Shown: in pieces, positions 9,174-18,594 of the stretch
Layout of the letters: the number at the start of each line of letters is the position of its first letter
Position numbering within the stretch: position 1 is the stretch's first letter
Source: Desulforamulus aeronauticus DSM 10349
GTDB lineage: Bacteria; Bacillota; Desulfotomaculia; Desulfotomaculales; Desulfotomaculaceae
Length of the DNA: 64,000 nucleotides
Direction: 5' to 3'
Assembly: GCF_900142375.1 (NCBI RefSeq)
Contig: NZ_FRAR01000011.1
Span: forward strand, 62,001 to 126,000
The notes under the pieces: model-generated
What the model saw: only the letters and a program-made list of their open reading frames with translations
Database searches by the model: none
Told to the model about the DNA's origin: nothing
Made by a program: the position numbers and the translations under genes

Positions 9174-9419
9174 TTACTGAGTTGTGCCTAGCAGCTGCTC
9201 TAGGCGCAGAGCTAGTGGATCAAATAACTTTATAATCAAATGTGTAGGGTTTGGCAAATTCACATCCAGGGTGATACCGTAACTGTATACGATGGCGGGT
9301 AGGAGCAAAAAAGAAAAGGCTGCTAAGTCCCGCCATTTTTTTTGCACTACCAACCGGGGGACTTCGAGAAGAATAATGATTATGAAGGCCACGGTTACCA
9401 ATAGTAAAGTGAAAAACAT
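9174..9419 (-). CDS. Small two-helix membrane protein of the ger operon (D-subunit-like)
   Basis: 81-residue protein with two hydrophobic helices (about residues 2-21 and 33-52) and a soluble C-terminal tail. Start chosen at ATG 9419, eight bases after AGGAG; an upstream GTG overlaps that Shine-Dalgarno. Small two-helix D subunits that modulate GerA-type receptors are known in Bacillus, and position inside a ger operon points to such a role. Sequence similarity could not be tested here. Confidence 0.7.
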   Translation of the reverse strand: MFFTLLLVTVAFIIIILLEVPRLVVQKKWRDLAAFSFLLLPAIVYSYGITLDVNLPNPTHLIIKLFDPLALRLEQLLGTTQ

Positions 9420-9435
9420 CTGGGTCACTCCTGCC

Positions 9436-10635
9436 TTATTTAAGTTTAACGGGGTTAGTAATTAACCCCGTGCCCCGAACACGTCCTTCTACGGACACCT
9501 CAACTTCGATATCTTTTAGCGTTTCGGACCATTGCTGGGAAAGCTCTTGATTCCACAACCTTGGAAAGGCCCTGTGTACCGCTGAGGCAAAACCCAGAAA
9601 ATCGGTGTTGAGTTCCTGTGCCCGGGAAACAGCTGTCATAATTTGTTCTTCTACCGTTTTTGCTATTTGTGCCTCTATTTCTTGAATGTGCTTTTCGTCT
9701 AACTTGGTGCCGGGAGTTATCTCTCCAATGTTGCCATCCACCTTAACCTGTACTTTCATGATTAATTGTCCATCCTTGATCAAGGGCTCCAGTTTACTGC
9801 TACTTTTAAGGATCTCGAAAATCATTTTGTGATTTTGCATAGGCAAAACCAACAAGCCCTCCTTGACTTTACCTTGAACCCACAAAAGACCTCTGCTCTC
9901 CTCTTGGTTAAGCCATCCCACCAGTTTATCTTGTTTAAAAACAGCCGTATCCATAACTCGCAGCTCCATAGACCGTTCAGTTTCCTGGCCAGATATGGAA
10001 GCAGTATTTTTTTTCTCCATCAGACCTTTGTAAAAAGTAACCCCTGCGGTATAAGCCTGGGCTTCGGGGTTGCCCAATTGCTGTATAAATTCACCCAAGG
10101 TCGAAACGGCATATTTGGAATTACGGTCCCTTATCATAATAATATTGGCCAGTGCCTGAGCCGGTGGCTCTTTCAAATTACCGTGGGCGTTCATTATCTC
10201 CGATAAATCATCTTTGGCAATTACGATCCAGGCATTTTGTTTAAATTCTGGGTCCCTTTCGATGAAATCAATTACATCCTTGAGACTTTCCCGGGCTAGT
10301 TTTTCCGAAATAATAAAGATCTTATTATGGGACCAAAATAGAGTGTTAGGGGATTTTTGGGTTAGATTTCGCACAGCATCAAAGAGGGTTTCACCGCTGC
10401 TGTACCAGTTATGAAAGGTATCATGGCCACCTGCTCCCCCGCCAACGTTGGCGCCACCCGCTCCGGGCATCTGGGGGATCACTGTTTGGGCAATGACTAC
10501 GATGCTGCCGTCTTTTCCACGATCTAGCCCTGCACCGATAACAATGCCGGTTTGTTCTGCTTCCCGTAAATCCCAGCAACCAGTGCTATTGATTAAAAAC
10601 AAAAGGGCTAAAATGATCAGTAATTTTTTTCGCAA
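9436..10635 (-). CDS. gerC: Spore germination lipoprotein, GerAC family
   Basis: 399-residue C subunit of a GerA-type germinant receptor. A lipoprotein signal peptide ends in the lipobox LINSTGC at about residues 15-21, followed by WDLREAEQTGIVIGAGLDR, a hallmark of the family N-terminus. It starts at TTG 10635 with AGAGGTAG upstream. It would be anchored to the outer face of the inner spore membrane. Lies between the A subunit and the small protein. Confidence 0.92.
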   Translation of the reverse strand: MRKKLLIILALLFLINSTGCWDLREAEQTGIVIGAGLDRGKDGSIVVIAQTVIPQMPGAGGANVGGGAGGHDTFHNWYSSGETLFDAVRNLTQKSPNTLFWSHNKIFIISEKLARESLKDVIDFIERDPEFKQNAWIVIAKDDLSEIMNAHGNLKEPPAQALANIIMIRDRNSKYAVSTLGEFIQQLGNPEAQAYTAGVTFYKGLMEKKNTASISGQETERSMELRVMDTAVFKQDKLVGWLNQEESRGLLWVQGKVKEGLLVLPMQNHKMIFEILKSSSKLEPLIKDGQLIMKVQVKVDGNIGEITPGTKLDEKHIQEIEAQIAKTVEEQIMTAVSRAQELNTDFLGFASAVHRAFPRLWNQELSQQWSETLKDIEVEVSVEGRVRGTGLITNPVKLK

Positions 10636-10657
10636 AATACTACCTCTTTATCGTGAT

Positions 10658-12271
10658 TTACTTTGGTGGTTTTGGTTTTTGGTTGTTACCCATGAATTTT
10701 TTATTTTCCTGGACCAACTCCGCTGGACGAATTTTTCTGCTCCAGTGGGGCGCCAGTACCAGAGAATCCTTTAAACCTTGCAGATTAAAGGGCGCCAAGG
10801 GGCTTAGATACGGTACGCCAAAACTTCGTAAGGCGCATAGATGAAGTAAGATGGCCAGTAGGCCTACCATGACTCCAAAAAGCCCTAGAAAAGCGGCCGA
10901 AAGCATTAACGGAAAACGCAGCATCCGTACGGAAATACCCAGACTATACTGGGGAAGGGTAAAGGAGGCAATGCCGGTAAAGGCAACTACGATGACCATC
11001 AAAGGTGAAACAATGTTGGCCTGAACCGCCGCCTGCCCGATGATCAGAGCACCCACAATGCTAATTGCTTGCCCCACCGGGGCTGGGAGACGAATGCCGG
11101 CTTCCCGCAGGGTTTCAAAGGTCACTTCCATAATCATAGCCTCTAAATAAGCGGGAAAAGGAACCCCTTGTCGGGCTGCGGCAATACTAATCAGTAATGT
11201 GGTGGGAATCATTTCCTGGTGAAAGTTGGTAATGGCAACATAGAGGGATGGCAATACCAAGGCCACCAAGAAAGCGGTGTATCTCAACCAGCGTAGCAGA
11301 GTGGGAAAATAGAACTTGTAATAATAATCCTCTGAGGCTTGCAGTAAACTGACAAATTGTCCCGGCACGATAAGTGCCAGGGGGGTATTATCGGTTAGAA
11401 TGGCTACCCGGCCTTCTGCCAGATTGCCAACTACTTTATCCGGCCTTTCAGTAACCAGCATTTGGGGAAAGGGTGAGTAGGGGCTATCTTGAATTAATTG
11501 TTCGATGTAGCCGCTTTCCAGAATAACGTCAATATCAATTCTGTTTAAGCGGTGTCTAACTTCCTTCACCAAATCCTCAGAAACAATGCCCTTCAAATAT
11601 ACGATACATACGTCAGTGCTGCTTATTTTACCGATTTTCATATTTTCTACCATGAGATTAGGGGTAACCAGTCGCTTACGTAGCAGGCTGATATTAACGG
11701 AAAGAGTTTCAATAAAAGCTTCCCGGGGACCCCGTACAGAGTTTTCCACCACGGGTTCAGGGATGTTACGCATCTGGTAGCCCTTGCAGCTAATGATAAA
11801 GGCTTGGGGGCAATCCTCCACAAACAGTACAGCATCTCCGGTAAGAATCAGATTTGTTACGTCATGAAAATTGTTATACTGATCTATTTCTGCCCGGGAA
11901 ACGAGACCTCCGCTCTTTAGCAGTTTTAGCAGAGCCGATCCCGTGGTTTCTTTCGGGCGAGGTGCTAATAACGGTCGCATAACGTCACGATCCAATATTT
12001 CCGGATTAATCATGCCATCCATATAGAATAAGACCGCTTGTAATGGCTGTTCCGAGCCTAGGGGAAACTGTCTTTGGACAAAGTCAACGTTTTGCCCCAA
12101 AAGTTTTGTCATCCAATCCAGATTTTCCTGGAGAGAGGCTGCAATGGGCAGGTTGATTAGTTCTTCTTTGGTATAAGCATTAGGTAAATCTAGGCTTGTT
12201 TTCTTTTTTGATTGATTTACATGTCCCTTCTGGGAGCTAAGCAAATAGTTAAGTTTCTTTAACCAACCCAT
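10658..12271 (-). CDS. gerA: Spore germination protein, GerAA family
   Basis: 537-residue A subunit and first gene of the ger operon. It has a large soluble N-terminal region (about 1-310) with the family motif GRVAILTDNTPLALIVPG, then several membrane helices (about 315-500). The C-terminal tail continues into the gap before gerC. ATG 12271 is preceded by AGGAG. A sigma-G-like promoter lies 36-64 bases upstream, fitting forespore expression. Confidence 0.93.
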   Translation of the reverse strand: MGWLKKLNYLLSSQKGHVNQSKKKTSLDLPNAYTKEELINLPIAASLQENLDWMTKLLGQNVDFVQRQFPLGSEQPLQAVLFYMDGMINPEILDRDVMRPLLAPRPKETTGSALLKLLKSGGLVSRAEIDQYNNFHDVTNLILTGDAVLFVEDCPQAFIISCKGYQMRNIPEPVVENSVRGPREAFIETLSVNISLLRKRLVTPNLMVENMKIGKISSTDVCIVYLKGIVSEDLVKEVRHRLNRIDIDVILESGYIEQLIQDSPYSPFPQMLVTERPDKVVGNLAEGRVAILTDNTPLALIVPGQFVSLLQASEDYYYKFYFPTLLRWLRYTAFLVALVLPSLYVAITNFHQEMIPTTLLISIAAARQGVPFPAYLEAMIMEVTFETLREAGIRLPAPVGQAISIVGALIIGQAAVQANIVSPLMVIVVAFTGIASFTLPQYSLGISVRMLRFPLMLSAAFLGLFGVMVGLLAILLHLCALRSFGVPYLSPLAPFNLQGLKDSLVLAPHWSRKIRPAELVQENKKFMGNNQKPKPPK

Positions 12272-12306
12272 TTTTTTACTCTCCTAACAGAAATAAAGAT
12301 ATAGCA

Positions 12307-12335
12307 TAGTATTTTCCCTTGATCACGAATTATGT
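12307..12335 (-). promoter_or_regulatory. Candidate sigma-G promoter of the ger operon
   Basis: On the minus strand ACATA (12335-12331), 17 bases and AATACTA (12313-12307) resemble the forespore sigma-G consensus (GHATR, about 18 bases, CATNNTA), with one mismatch in each box. Location directly upstream of gerA supports it; the match is by eye only. Confidence 0.45.
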
Positions 12336-12539
12336 AAAAACCTGCAAAATTTGTAAGCTTAGAGAAAGAGTCCTTAAACTAATAAGGAGAGAAATTAAAA
12401 CTACCGACTGGTGCAGTCGGCAGTTAATAATTTCAAACACACTAAATTTTCGCAGGAGCATACAATAGATTAGTAGAATACGGTCTTTATTTAAGAAGTT
12501 TTGGCGAAACTAGGCTTATAATACTGAGCGGGGGGTTCC

Positions 12540-12728
12540 ATGATGAAAGAAGCTATTAAATGTGTATTTTGCTGCAGCAGTATTGAGGAAAAAAACTTTG
12601 GTATTGTTATTTTGGGCAAATACATTTGTGCTGATTGCGAAAGAAAAATTACCCACCTAACCGGAGATGACCCCAATTACGATGTCTACCAAGGTGGTCT
12701 TAAAAGAATATGGTTTAACGAGGCCTGA
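12540..12728 (+). CDS. gin: Sigma-G inhibitor Gin (CsfB) homolog
   Basis: 62-residue zinc protein with two CxxC knuckles (CVFC and CADC), the layout of Gin/CsfB, which prevents premature or ectopic sigma-G activity during sporulation. In Bacillus it lies between bofA and tmk, as here. ATG 12540 or 12543 follows a GGGGGG tract. Its last 43 bases overlap the 3' end of the convergent HTH gene. Confidence 0.88.
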   Translation: MMKEAIKCVFCCSSIEEKNFGIVILGKYICADCERKITHLTGDDPNYDVYQGGLKRIWFNEA

Positions 12729-12952
12729 TTTCTTGCCAGAGCCTCTTTCTTTTTCTCCAACCTAGTTCGGCGGTAAGCCAACTCGATATCGCTTTTTATC
12801 TGTCGTAAAGTAAATTGATCCAGCCCGGTTAAGGAGGCTACTTCCATGTCATTTCGCCCACTTTTCCAAAGTTTAATAATTTTTGAAACACTGGTACGAT
12901 AGCGTTTGGATAGAGCTTTTTCATCGATTTGCGGGGCCATTGGTTTCCGCAT
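12686..12952 (-). CDS. Small helix-turn-helix protein, function unknown
   Basis: 88-residue basic protein with a likely HTH at about residues 30-60 (GRNDMEVASLTGLDQFTLRQ) and a charged helical tail. A textbook AAAGGAGC lies seven bases before ATG 12952, supporting a real gene although its 3' end runs 43 bases into gin on the other strand. The upstream side is a copy of repeat family B whose CTAAG end touches the Shine-Dalgarno. No family recognised; transcriptional regulator is inferred only from the HTH. Confidence 0.7.
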   Translation of the reverse strand: MRKPMAPQIDEKALSKRYRTSVSKIIKLWKSGRNDMEVASLTGLDQFTLRQIKSDIELAYRRTRLEKKKEALARNQASLNHILLRPPW

Positions 12953-12967
12953 TGATGGTGCTCCTTT

Positions 12968-13102
12968 CTTAGCAAAACGTAGCTTGTTTATCTGCCTGTG
13001 ACTTTTCAGTTATGACCTTTAGGGTACGCCAAATATTAGAGGCCGCCGGAAGCTTGGTTTGCCCTTAGGTATATCGCAAATTTTTACACTTTCCGATATG
13101 CT
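12968..13102 (-). repeat. MITE-like dispersed repeat family B, long copy
   Basis: Read on the minus strand this copy starts CATATCGGAAAGTGTAAA and ends AAACAAGCTACGTTTTGCTAAG. It aligns along its length with the copy at 18971-19089 (shared blocks ATATCGGAAAG, CCCTAAAGRTCATAA, AAACAAGCT-CGTTTT-CTAAG). The end is directly upstream of the Shine-Dalgarno of the HTH gene. Bases 13103-13239 show nothing beyond A+T-rich sequence before the decarboxylase. Confidence 0.65.
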
Positions 13103-13239
13103 AAAAATAGTATCCCCCTTGCGAAATAACCTATAAGCTTAAACTATTGCCAATAAAATCAGAAACTTAAATAGCAGTTAAAAAGTGTATATGATAAAAT
13201 AAATTGTTAAGGTGGTTTAAAAACCTTTGAGGGTATATA

Positions 13240-14688
13240 ATGATGCAGAGTAAAGCACCCTTATGGGAAGCTCTTATAAAAAATAAAAAATCTACGTTAG
13301 CTCAACTGCATATTCCCGGCCACAGGGGTGGCAGAGCCATTCCTTCTGAGTTTTTAGAAGCCGTTGGCAAAGAGATTTTTGCATTGGATCTCACGGAGGT
13401 TCCTGGGCTGGATGATTTGCATAATCCTGAGGAAGCGATTGCCGATGCTTTACAACTGACCTCAGAATTATTCCAGGCGGATCAAAGCTTTTGGTTAGTG
13501 AATGGTACCAGTTGTGGTTTGGTTGCCCTTATCTTGGCCTGTTGCAGCAATGGCAGTGAAATTATTTTGCCCAGAAATGCTCACCGTTCAGTGGTATCCG
13601 GGTTAATATTATCTGGGGCAATGCCCATTTATTACCAACCCGAGGTAATTGAACCTTTTGCTTGTTTAGCAGGTCCCTCTGTGGAACAAATTGAACGATT
13701 ACTTAAAAAATACAAGAATGTCAAAGCAGTTTTGGCTGTTAGCCCCACTTATTACGGCATCCTTGGGGATCTGGCCGCATTGGCCGGAGTTTGCCATCAG
13801 GCAGGAGTACCTTTATTGGTGGATGAGGCCCATGGCAGTCACCTGAAATTTCACCCAGAGTTGCCTCCCGATGCCTTAGGCTGCGGGGCGGATGCCGCGG
13901 TACAGAGTTTTCATAAAACTGGTGGATCACTTACGCAGTCCTCTATGTTGCACATCAAAGGAAAGCGAATTAACCGGGAGCGGTTGGCTGATGCCCTAAG
14001 GATGGTACAAAGTACGAGTCCCTCCTATCTATTGATGGCATCCCTGGATTTAGCCCGTCGGCAATTGGCCTTGCAGGGGAAAGAATTGCTGGAGGAGACC
14101 CTGGGGCTTGCTCGCTATACGAGGGACAGGCTTTCCCGGCTTACGGGAGTAAAGGTATTAGGCCAGGAGCATCTGGGTGGTGACGGCGCCAAATGTCTGG
14201 ACGACACCAGATTAACGATCTCCCTGTTAGAACTGGGGCTAACGGGTTACCAGGCAGCCGAAATTTTGCAGCATAACTATGGTGTTGTTGTAGAAATGGC
14301 GGATTATGCTAGCGTGGTGTTAGTTATTTCCCTAGGAACCACTAAAAAGGATTGCCAACGGGTAATACAAGCCATAGAAGAACTGGCGTTGACCCAAACT
14401 GAACAACCCGTTTATTTTCCTAAAACCTTGCAACTGCCGCTGCCAGTAGTAATCCTTAGCCCCAGGGAAGCCTGGCAGAGGGAGGCAACAGATGTCCCTT
14501 TGGAAAAAAGTATTGGGTGTATTTGTGGAGAGACCGTGGCTGTTTACCCGCCAGGAATCCCCGTAGTTTGCCCCGGCGAAGAAATTTCCCCGGCAGTTGT
14601 AGACTATCTGCTAGAAGTCAGAGGGCAGGGAATTAGGGTGCAAGGGGCGAGGGATGGGTCTTTGCAGCAAATTAGGGTAATCGAGTAA
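13240..14688 (+). CDS. Orn/Lys/Arg decarboxylase family protein (YaaO-like)
   Basis: 482-residue PLP-dependent fold-type I decarboxylase. LHIPGHRGG is near the N-terminus, the PLP-aspartate motif VDEAHGSH at about residues 195-202, and the Schiff-base lysine in SFHKTGGSLTQSS at about 227. The C-terminal domain includes CGETVAVYPPGIPVVCPGE. Bacillus YaaO occupies the same place upstream of tmk; its substrate is not certain, and arginine, lysine and ornithine remain possible. ATG 13240 is followed by a second ATG. The 145-base gap after it has no recognisable gene. Confidence 0.9.
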   Translation: MMQSKAPLWEALIKNKKSTLAQLHIPGHRGGRAIPSEFLEAVGKEIFALDLTEVPGLDDLHNPEEAIADALQLTSELFQADQSFWLVNGTSCGLVALILACCSNGSEIILPRNAHRSVVSGLILSGAMPIYYQPEVIEPFACLAGPSVEQIERLLKKYKNVKAVLAVSPTYYGILGDLAALAGVCHQAGVPLLVDEAHGSHLKFHPELPPDALGCGADAAVQSFHKTGGSLTQSSMLHIKGKRINRERLADALRMVQSTSPSYLLMASLDLARRQLALQGKELLEETLGLARYTRDRLSRLTGVKVLGQEHLGGDGAKCLDDTRLTISLLELGLTGYQAAEILQHNYGVVVEMADYASVVLVISLGTTKKDCQRVIQAIEELALTQTEQPVYFPKTLQLPLPVVILSPREAWQREATDVPLEKSIGCICGETVAVYPPGIPVVCPGEEISPAVVDYLLEVRGQGIRVQGARDGSLQQIRVIE

Positions 14689-14838
14689 GAGTTTGTGTCT
14701 TAACAAGCAGACCCTCGGCTTGCTTAGTGGCTATTCAAAAGTAATTCCTAGAATCCAAGCGGGTTTTCTTTTGGCCATATTTTTAGTACAGGTTTAGCAT
14801 TTGTACAGAAGAGGTACTCTTTAAAGAAAGGGTATGCC

Positions 14839-14867
14839 CAAAAGCCGATGGCCGACGGCTGATGGCT
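14839..14867. repeat. Repeat family A copy at the 5' edge of tmk
   Basis: Iterated GCCGATGGCCGACGGCTGATGGC words, the same motif as at 1862-1926. The frame of tmk is open through it, so ATG 14834 would translate the repeat into an N-terminal extension. Confidence 0.55.
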
Positions 14868-14896
14868 TGACCCAAAGAATTACCCAAGAGCAGGGG

Positions 14897-15517
14897 GTGT
14901 TACCCATTTTCATTGTATTTGAAGGTGTTGACGGATCGGGTAAATCCACCCAACTACACCTTTTGCATAAATACCTTACAGATAAAAAGATTGCAACTTA
15001 TACCACCAGAGAGCCCGGAGGCACTCCGGTGGGGGAAAAAATTCGTGAATTGTTACTGGATCCCGCTTTTTCCGAAATGCAGGAGCGTACCGAGGCTTTG
15101 TTGTATGTAGCAGCCAGAGCACAACTGGTGGCTCAGGTCATTCGTCCTCGGCTAGAGCAAGGGGATGTGGTGTTGTGTGACCGCTATGTTGACTCTACAG
15201 TAGCCTATCAGGGTTATGGTCGGGGGATGGATGTAGATTTTTTAGTGAATATTAACAAATTAGGTACTGGTGGCTTACGGCCCCAATTAACCATTCTCTT
15301 GGATATCTCCCCGGAGGAGGGGCTAGCCCGCTCCCGCCAAGAGCGCCCGGCAGATCGCCTGGAAAAGGAGTCTTTGGCGTTTTATCAAAGGGTACGTCAA
15401 GGATATCTGGGCTTAACCAAGGAAAGCTCAGATTATCTGGTGTTAGATGCTCGGCTCCCCGTAGAAGAACTACACAGGATTATTTGTGATACAGTGGGTG
15501 GGATGGTCGGTGCCTAG
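14897..15517 (+). CDS. tmk: Thymidylate kinase
   Basis: Phosphorylates dTMP to dTDP. P-loop [12 protein letters not shown] is at the very N-terminus. DR(Y/H) motif [17 protein letters not shown] is at mid-protein and the LID-like RPADRLEKE near about residue 150. Length about 205 residues is normal. The start is uncertain. ATG 14834 would add residues encoded by a dispersed repeat; GTG 14897 sits inside its own AGGGGG; ATT 14906, six to eight bases after AGGGGGTG, gives M-F-I-V-F-E-G, the usual family start. GTG is used here only as the nearest canonical codon. Followed by holB as in Bacillus. Confidence 0.93.
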   Translation: MLPIFIVFEGVDGSGKSTQLHLLHKYLTDKKIATYTTREPGGTPVGEKIRELLLDPAFSEMQERTEALLYVAARAQLVAQVIRPRLEQGDVVLCDRYVDSTVAYQGYGRGMDVDFLVNINKLGTGGLRPQLTILLDISPEEGLARSRQERPADRLEKESLAFYQRVRQGYLGLTKESSDYLVLDARLPVEELHRIICDTVGGMVGA

Positions 15518-16499
15518 GATAAATGAGGTTATTGGACATCGGGAAATTGTTCAGACCTTAAAAAATGCGCTGCAAAGAAATAAAGTGGCCCATGCTTATT
15601 TGTTTATGGGCCCGTCAGGGGTAGGTAAACAAGTGGTAGCCCGGGCGTTGGCCGGGGCGCTGCTTTGCGAATCGCCAATAGAAGGAGATGCCTGTGGCCA
15701 CTGCCGTTCCTGTCGCCAGAATGAAGGGGGAAACCACCCGGATTTGCATATCGTAGGGCCTGTGGGGACATCTTTAAAAATTGAGCAGATTCGTGAATTA
15801 CAAAAACAAGTACAATACAAACCCTATCAAGGTCAACGGCATGTCTATATCATGGAAAAAGTGGACACCATGACTCAAGAGGCAGCCAATAGTTTCCTGA
15901 AAACCTTAGAAGAGCCCAGTGGACAAACCGTTTTTATTTTAAGCACCGACCAGCCCTATGCTCTGTTGCCAACCATTCTTTCTCGCTGCCAACAATGCCA
16001 ATTTCGGCCACTGCGCAACCAAGAGGTAGTCGAGGGGTTAATGAGATATTGCCAGTTGGACAAAGACACCGCTAAAAAGCTGGCCCCCTTGTCCGGTGGT
16101 AGTCTGGGGCGAGGTATGCTGCTGGCCGAGGGTGGGGCTTGGCCTCTACGGGAACAAGCGTTGAAAGTAAGCCAAAGACTTATGCAGATGGACGAGTTAG
16201 AAGCCTTAAGACTGGCAGAAGAATTATCCGAAGATCGTGGACAAGCGGCAGAATGTTTAGCCATCCTATTATTGTGGTTTCGTGATTTACTAATTTATCA
16301 TTACACTGAAGACAGGCACCTGCTCATGAATCAAGACAAGCTGGAAATGCTGTTAGATCAGGCGCAGAGGTACAGGCCCGGTCTGTTACTGGCAATCATT
16401 GAAGAAACGAAACAGGCCAGGGAGAGAATATTGGCTAATGCCAATACCAGAATGACTCTGGAAGCGTTGCTGTTGAAAATACACTCCTATGGAGGATAG
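15510..16499 (+). CDS. holB: DNA polymerase III subunit delta'
   Basis: Clamp-loader subunit of 329 residues from GTG 15510, which overlaps the end of tmk by eight bases and follows GGTGGGAT; an earlier GTG (15486) has a poorer site. It has a degenerate P-loop GPSGVGKQ in which the usual final Thr/Ser is Gln, as expected for a non-hydrolysing subunit. A zinc module ([16 protein letters not shown]) and the SRCQQCQF sensor region follow. It pairs functionally with DnaX at the other end of the window. Confidence 0.93.
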   Translation: MPRINEVIGHREIVQTLKNALQRNKVAHAYLFMGPSGVGKQVVARALAGALLCESPIEGDACGHCRSCRQNEGGNHPDLHIVGPVGTSLKIEQIRELQKQVQYKPYQGQRHVYIMEKVDTMTQEAANSFLKTLEEPSGQTVFILSTDQPYALLPTILSRCQQCQFRPLRNQEVVEGLMRYCQLDKDTAKKLAPLSGGSLGRGMLLAEGGAWPLREQALKVSQRLMQMDELEALRLAEELSEDRGQAAECLAILLLWFRDLLIYHYTEDRHLLMNQDKLEMLLDQAQRYRPGLLLAIIEETKQARERILANANTRMTLEALLLKIHSYGG

Positions 16500-16503
16500 A
16501 ATA

Positions 16504-17352
16504 ATGCCCGTTAAAGTGGTTGGCGTACGTTTTAAAGTTGCAGGAAAGGTTTACTATTTTGATCCTGGGGAAATTTCTTTAGAAAAAGGGTATCATGTAG
16601 TGGTGGAGACCACCCGGGGTATTGAATACGGAGAAATTGTGGTAGGGCCTAAGGAAGTATCTGATGATGAAGTGGTAGCACCTTTAAAACAGGTGTTGCG
16701 TAGAGCCACTGAGGAAGATGATCAGCAGTTACGGGAAAATCAGGAAAAGGAACAAAAAGCCTACCAAGTAGCTTTGGAGAAAATCGCCTATCATGAACTC
16801 CCCATGAAACTCATTAGTGTAGAACAAACCTTCGACGGTAATAAAATTATTTTTTACTTTACCGCCGACGGGCGCATAGATTTTCGGGAACTGGTAAAAG
16901 ATTTGGCAGCTGTCTTTCGTACCCGTATTGAATTACGTCAAATTGGTGTGAGAGATGAAGCCAAAATGGTAGGCGGCTTAGGTTGTTGTGGCAGGGAACT
17001 GTGTTGCTCATCCTGGCTGTCGGATTTTGCTCCGGTATCCATTCGCATGGCTAAGGAGCAGAATCTATCCCTCAACCCCACTAAGATATCCGGTATCTGT
17101 GGGCGTCTCATGTGTTGCTTAAAATATGAAAATGACGTCTATGAGGAAGCCAAGGCAGGTTATCCTGAGATTGGCACCCATGTGTTGGCTCCTGAAGGGG
17201 AAGGGAAAATTGTTAACATTAATATTTTTAGGAAAACCGTTGGTGTAGAACTACAGGAAAGTAAGGCTATTCGGGAATATCCTTTAGAAGAGTTAAAAAT
17301 AAAAAAAGCTCGAGGTGAGTGTAACTGTGGCTGCCCTGCCCGGCAGGATTAA
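16504..17352 (+). CDS. ricT: PSP1-domain protein, RicT/YaaT homolog
   Basis: 282-residue cysteine-rich protein. ATG 16504 is preceded by GGAGG eight bases upstream, whereas ATG 16489 is part of that site. Family cysteines are in GGLGCCGRELCCSSW and KISGICGRLMCCLKYE (about residues 155-205), with a terminal CNCGCP motif. In Bacillus the RicA-RicF-RicT complex carries Fe-S clusters and promotes RNase Y-dependent mRNA processing and phosphorelay signalling. Order holB-ricT-yabA is conserved. Confidence 0.92.
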   Translation: MPVKVVGVRFKVAGKVYYFDPGEISLEKGYHVVVETTRGIEYGEIVVGPKEVSDDEVVAPLKQVLRRATEEDDQQLRENQEKEQKAYQVALEKIAYHELPMKLISVEQTFDGNKIIFYFTADGRIDFRELVKDLAAVFRTRIELRQIGVRDEAKMVGGLGCCGRELCCSSWLSDFAPVSIRMAKEQNLSLNPTKISGICGRLMCCLKYENDVYEEAKAGYPEIGTHVLAPEGEGKIVNINIFRKTVGVELQESKAIREYPLEELKIKKARGECNCGCPARQD

Positions 17353-17638
17353 TCGATTAGAACAAGCTCTTCGTCAAATCTGTGACGAAGTAGATCGTCT
17401 GAAGCTGGAGGTAAGACAGCTGGAGGACGAAAATGCCCGGCTGAGACAGGAAGTAGCGGGTATGTATTTAGAGGAGGGGGCCGAAGGGTTACACCATAAG
17501 CCCGGTGCCAAGAACCTCTGGAGTTTATATGATAAGGGGTTTCATGTTTGCAATCTCTACTTTGGTAAAGGGCGAGAGGGAGAATGTATTTTCTGTTATG
17601 CCCTAATTAACCGAGGGGAACAAAAGGATGGAGCATAA
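17327..17638 (+). CDS. yabA: Replication initiation control protein YabA
   Basis: 103-residue protein with an N-terminal coiled coil (about residues 5-45, leucine and glutamate heptads) and a C-terminal zinc-binding domain (HVCNLYFGKGREGECIFC), as in Bacillus YabA, which bridges DnaA and DnaN to restrain initiation. Start GTG 17327 lies seven bases after GAGGTGAG and overlaps ricT by 26 bases. It overlaps rsmI by 11 bases. Confidence 0.9.
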   Translation: MAALPGRINRLEQALRQICDEVDRLKLEVRQLEDENARLRQEVAGMYLEEGAEGLHHKPGAKNLWSLYDKGFHVCNLYFGKGREGECIFCYALINRGEQKDGA

Positions 17639-18485
17639 AGACCCAGGAGTACTGTACCTTTGTGCTACCCCGATTGGTAATTTGGAAGATATTACCCTAA
17701 GGGCTCTGCGAATTCTTAAAGAAGTAGACCTAATTGCCGCCGAGGATACCCGGCATACCAGAAAACTCTTAAGTCATTTTGATATTCACACGCCCTTGAC
17801 CTCTTACCATTCCCATAGCAGTGAAGGAAAAGAAGCACAGCTCATTGAGCGTATCTTACAGGGGGAGCGGGTGGCTCTGGTTTCAGATGCCGGTATGCCC
17901 GGGATTTCCGACCCAGGGGCAGACCTGGTAAAAGCTGTACTGGATAAGGGCATTGAAGTGGTGCCCATACCGGGGCCTTCAGCAGGTATTGCTGGGTTAG
18001 TGGCCTCAGGGCTGCCTACCGGAAAGTTTGTCTTTGAAGGATTTTTATCTAACCAGCGTAAAACCCGCCGTAAACAACTACAGGCTTTAAAACAAGAGCA
18101 ACGCACCATGCTATTTTATGAGTCGCCCCATCGACTGGCAGATACACTGCAGGATATGCTGCAGGAATGGGGGGAACGCCCCTGCACCGTGGCCCGTGAA
18201 TTAACGAAGATCCATGAGGAATTTAAAAGGGATACTCTCGGAGAACTGGCGGCCTATTACAGAGAAAATCCCCCCAGAGGGGAAATCACCCTGATCGTTG
18301 GTGGACTGTCTCAGGCGGTAGCCGAACAGGAACAGCAAGCGCAGTGGTCCGAACTTTCTCTGGCAGAGCATGTAGGGAGTCTGGTGGAGCAAGGTATGGA
18401 CCAAAAAGAAGCACTCAAACAGGTGGCTAAACTGCGGGGGATACCGAAGCGTGAGGTTTATGCGGCGGTGCATGGGAAACAATAG
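17628..18485 (+). CDS. rsmI: 16S rRNA (cytidine(1402)-2'-O)-methyltransferase
   Basis: 285-residue SAM-dependent tetrapyrrole-methylase-fold enzyme. The N-terminal LYLCATPIGNLEDITLRAL, AAEDTRHTRKLLSHF and GPSAGIAGLVASGLPT motifs identify RsmI, which 2'-O-methylates C1402 in the decoding centre. Corresponds to Bacillus yabC in the same position. Ends before a bidirectional terminator shared with the abrB-like gene. Confidence 0.94.
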   Translation: MEHKDPGVLYLCATPIGNLEDITLRALRILKEVDLIAAEDTRHTRKLLSHFDIHTPLTSYHSHSSEGKEAQLIERILQGERVALVSDAGMPGISDPGADLVKAVLDKGIEVVPIPGPSAGIAGLVASGLPTGKFVFEGFLSNQRKTRRKQLQALKQEQRTMLFYESPHRLADTLQDMLQEWGERPCTVARELTKIHEEFKRDTLGELAAYYRENPPRGEITLIVGGLSQAVAEQEQQAQWSELSLAEHVGSLVEQGMDQKEALKQVAKLRGIPKREVYAAVHGKQ

Positions 18486-18560
18486 GCGTAACCGGGCTGG
18501 TGAGGCCCAAAAGCTGATGGCAGCAGAGGTATATGGGTATTCCTTTGCTCTAAAAGTAAA

Positions 18561-18587
18561 AGCGAGGGACTTCATCAGTCCCTCGCT
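18561..18587. terminator. Bidirectional terminator between rsmI and the abrB-like gene
   Basis: AGCGAGGGACT and AGTCCCTCGCT form a perfect 11-bp stem with a five-base loop between converging genes. Confidence 0.85.
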
Positions 18588-18594
18588 TAGTACT

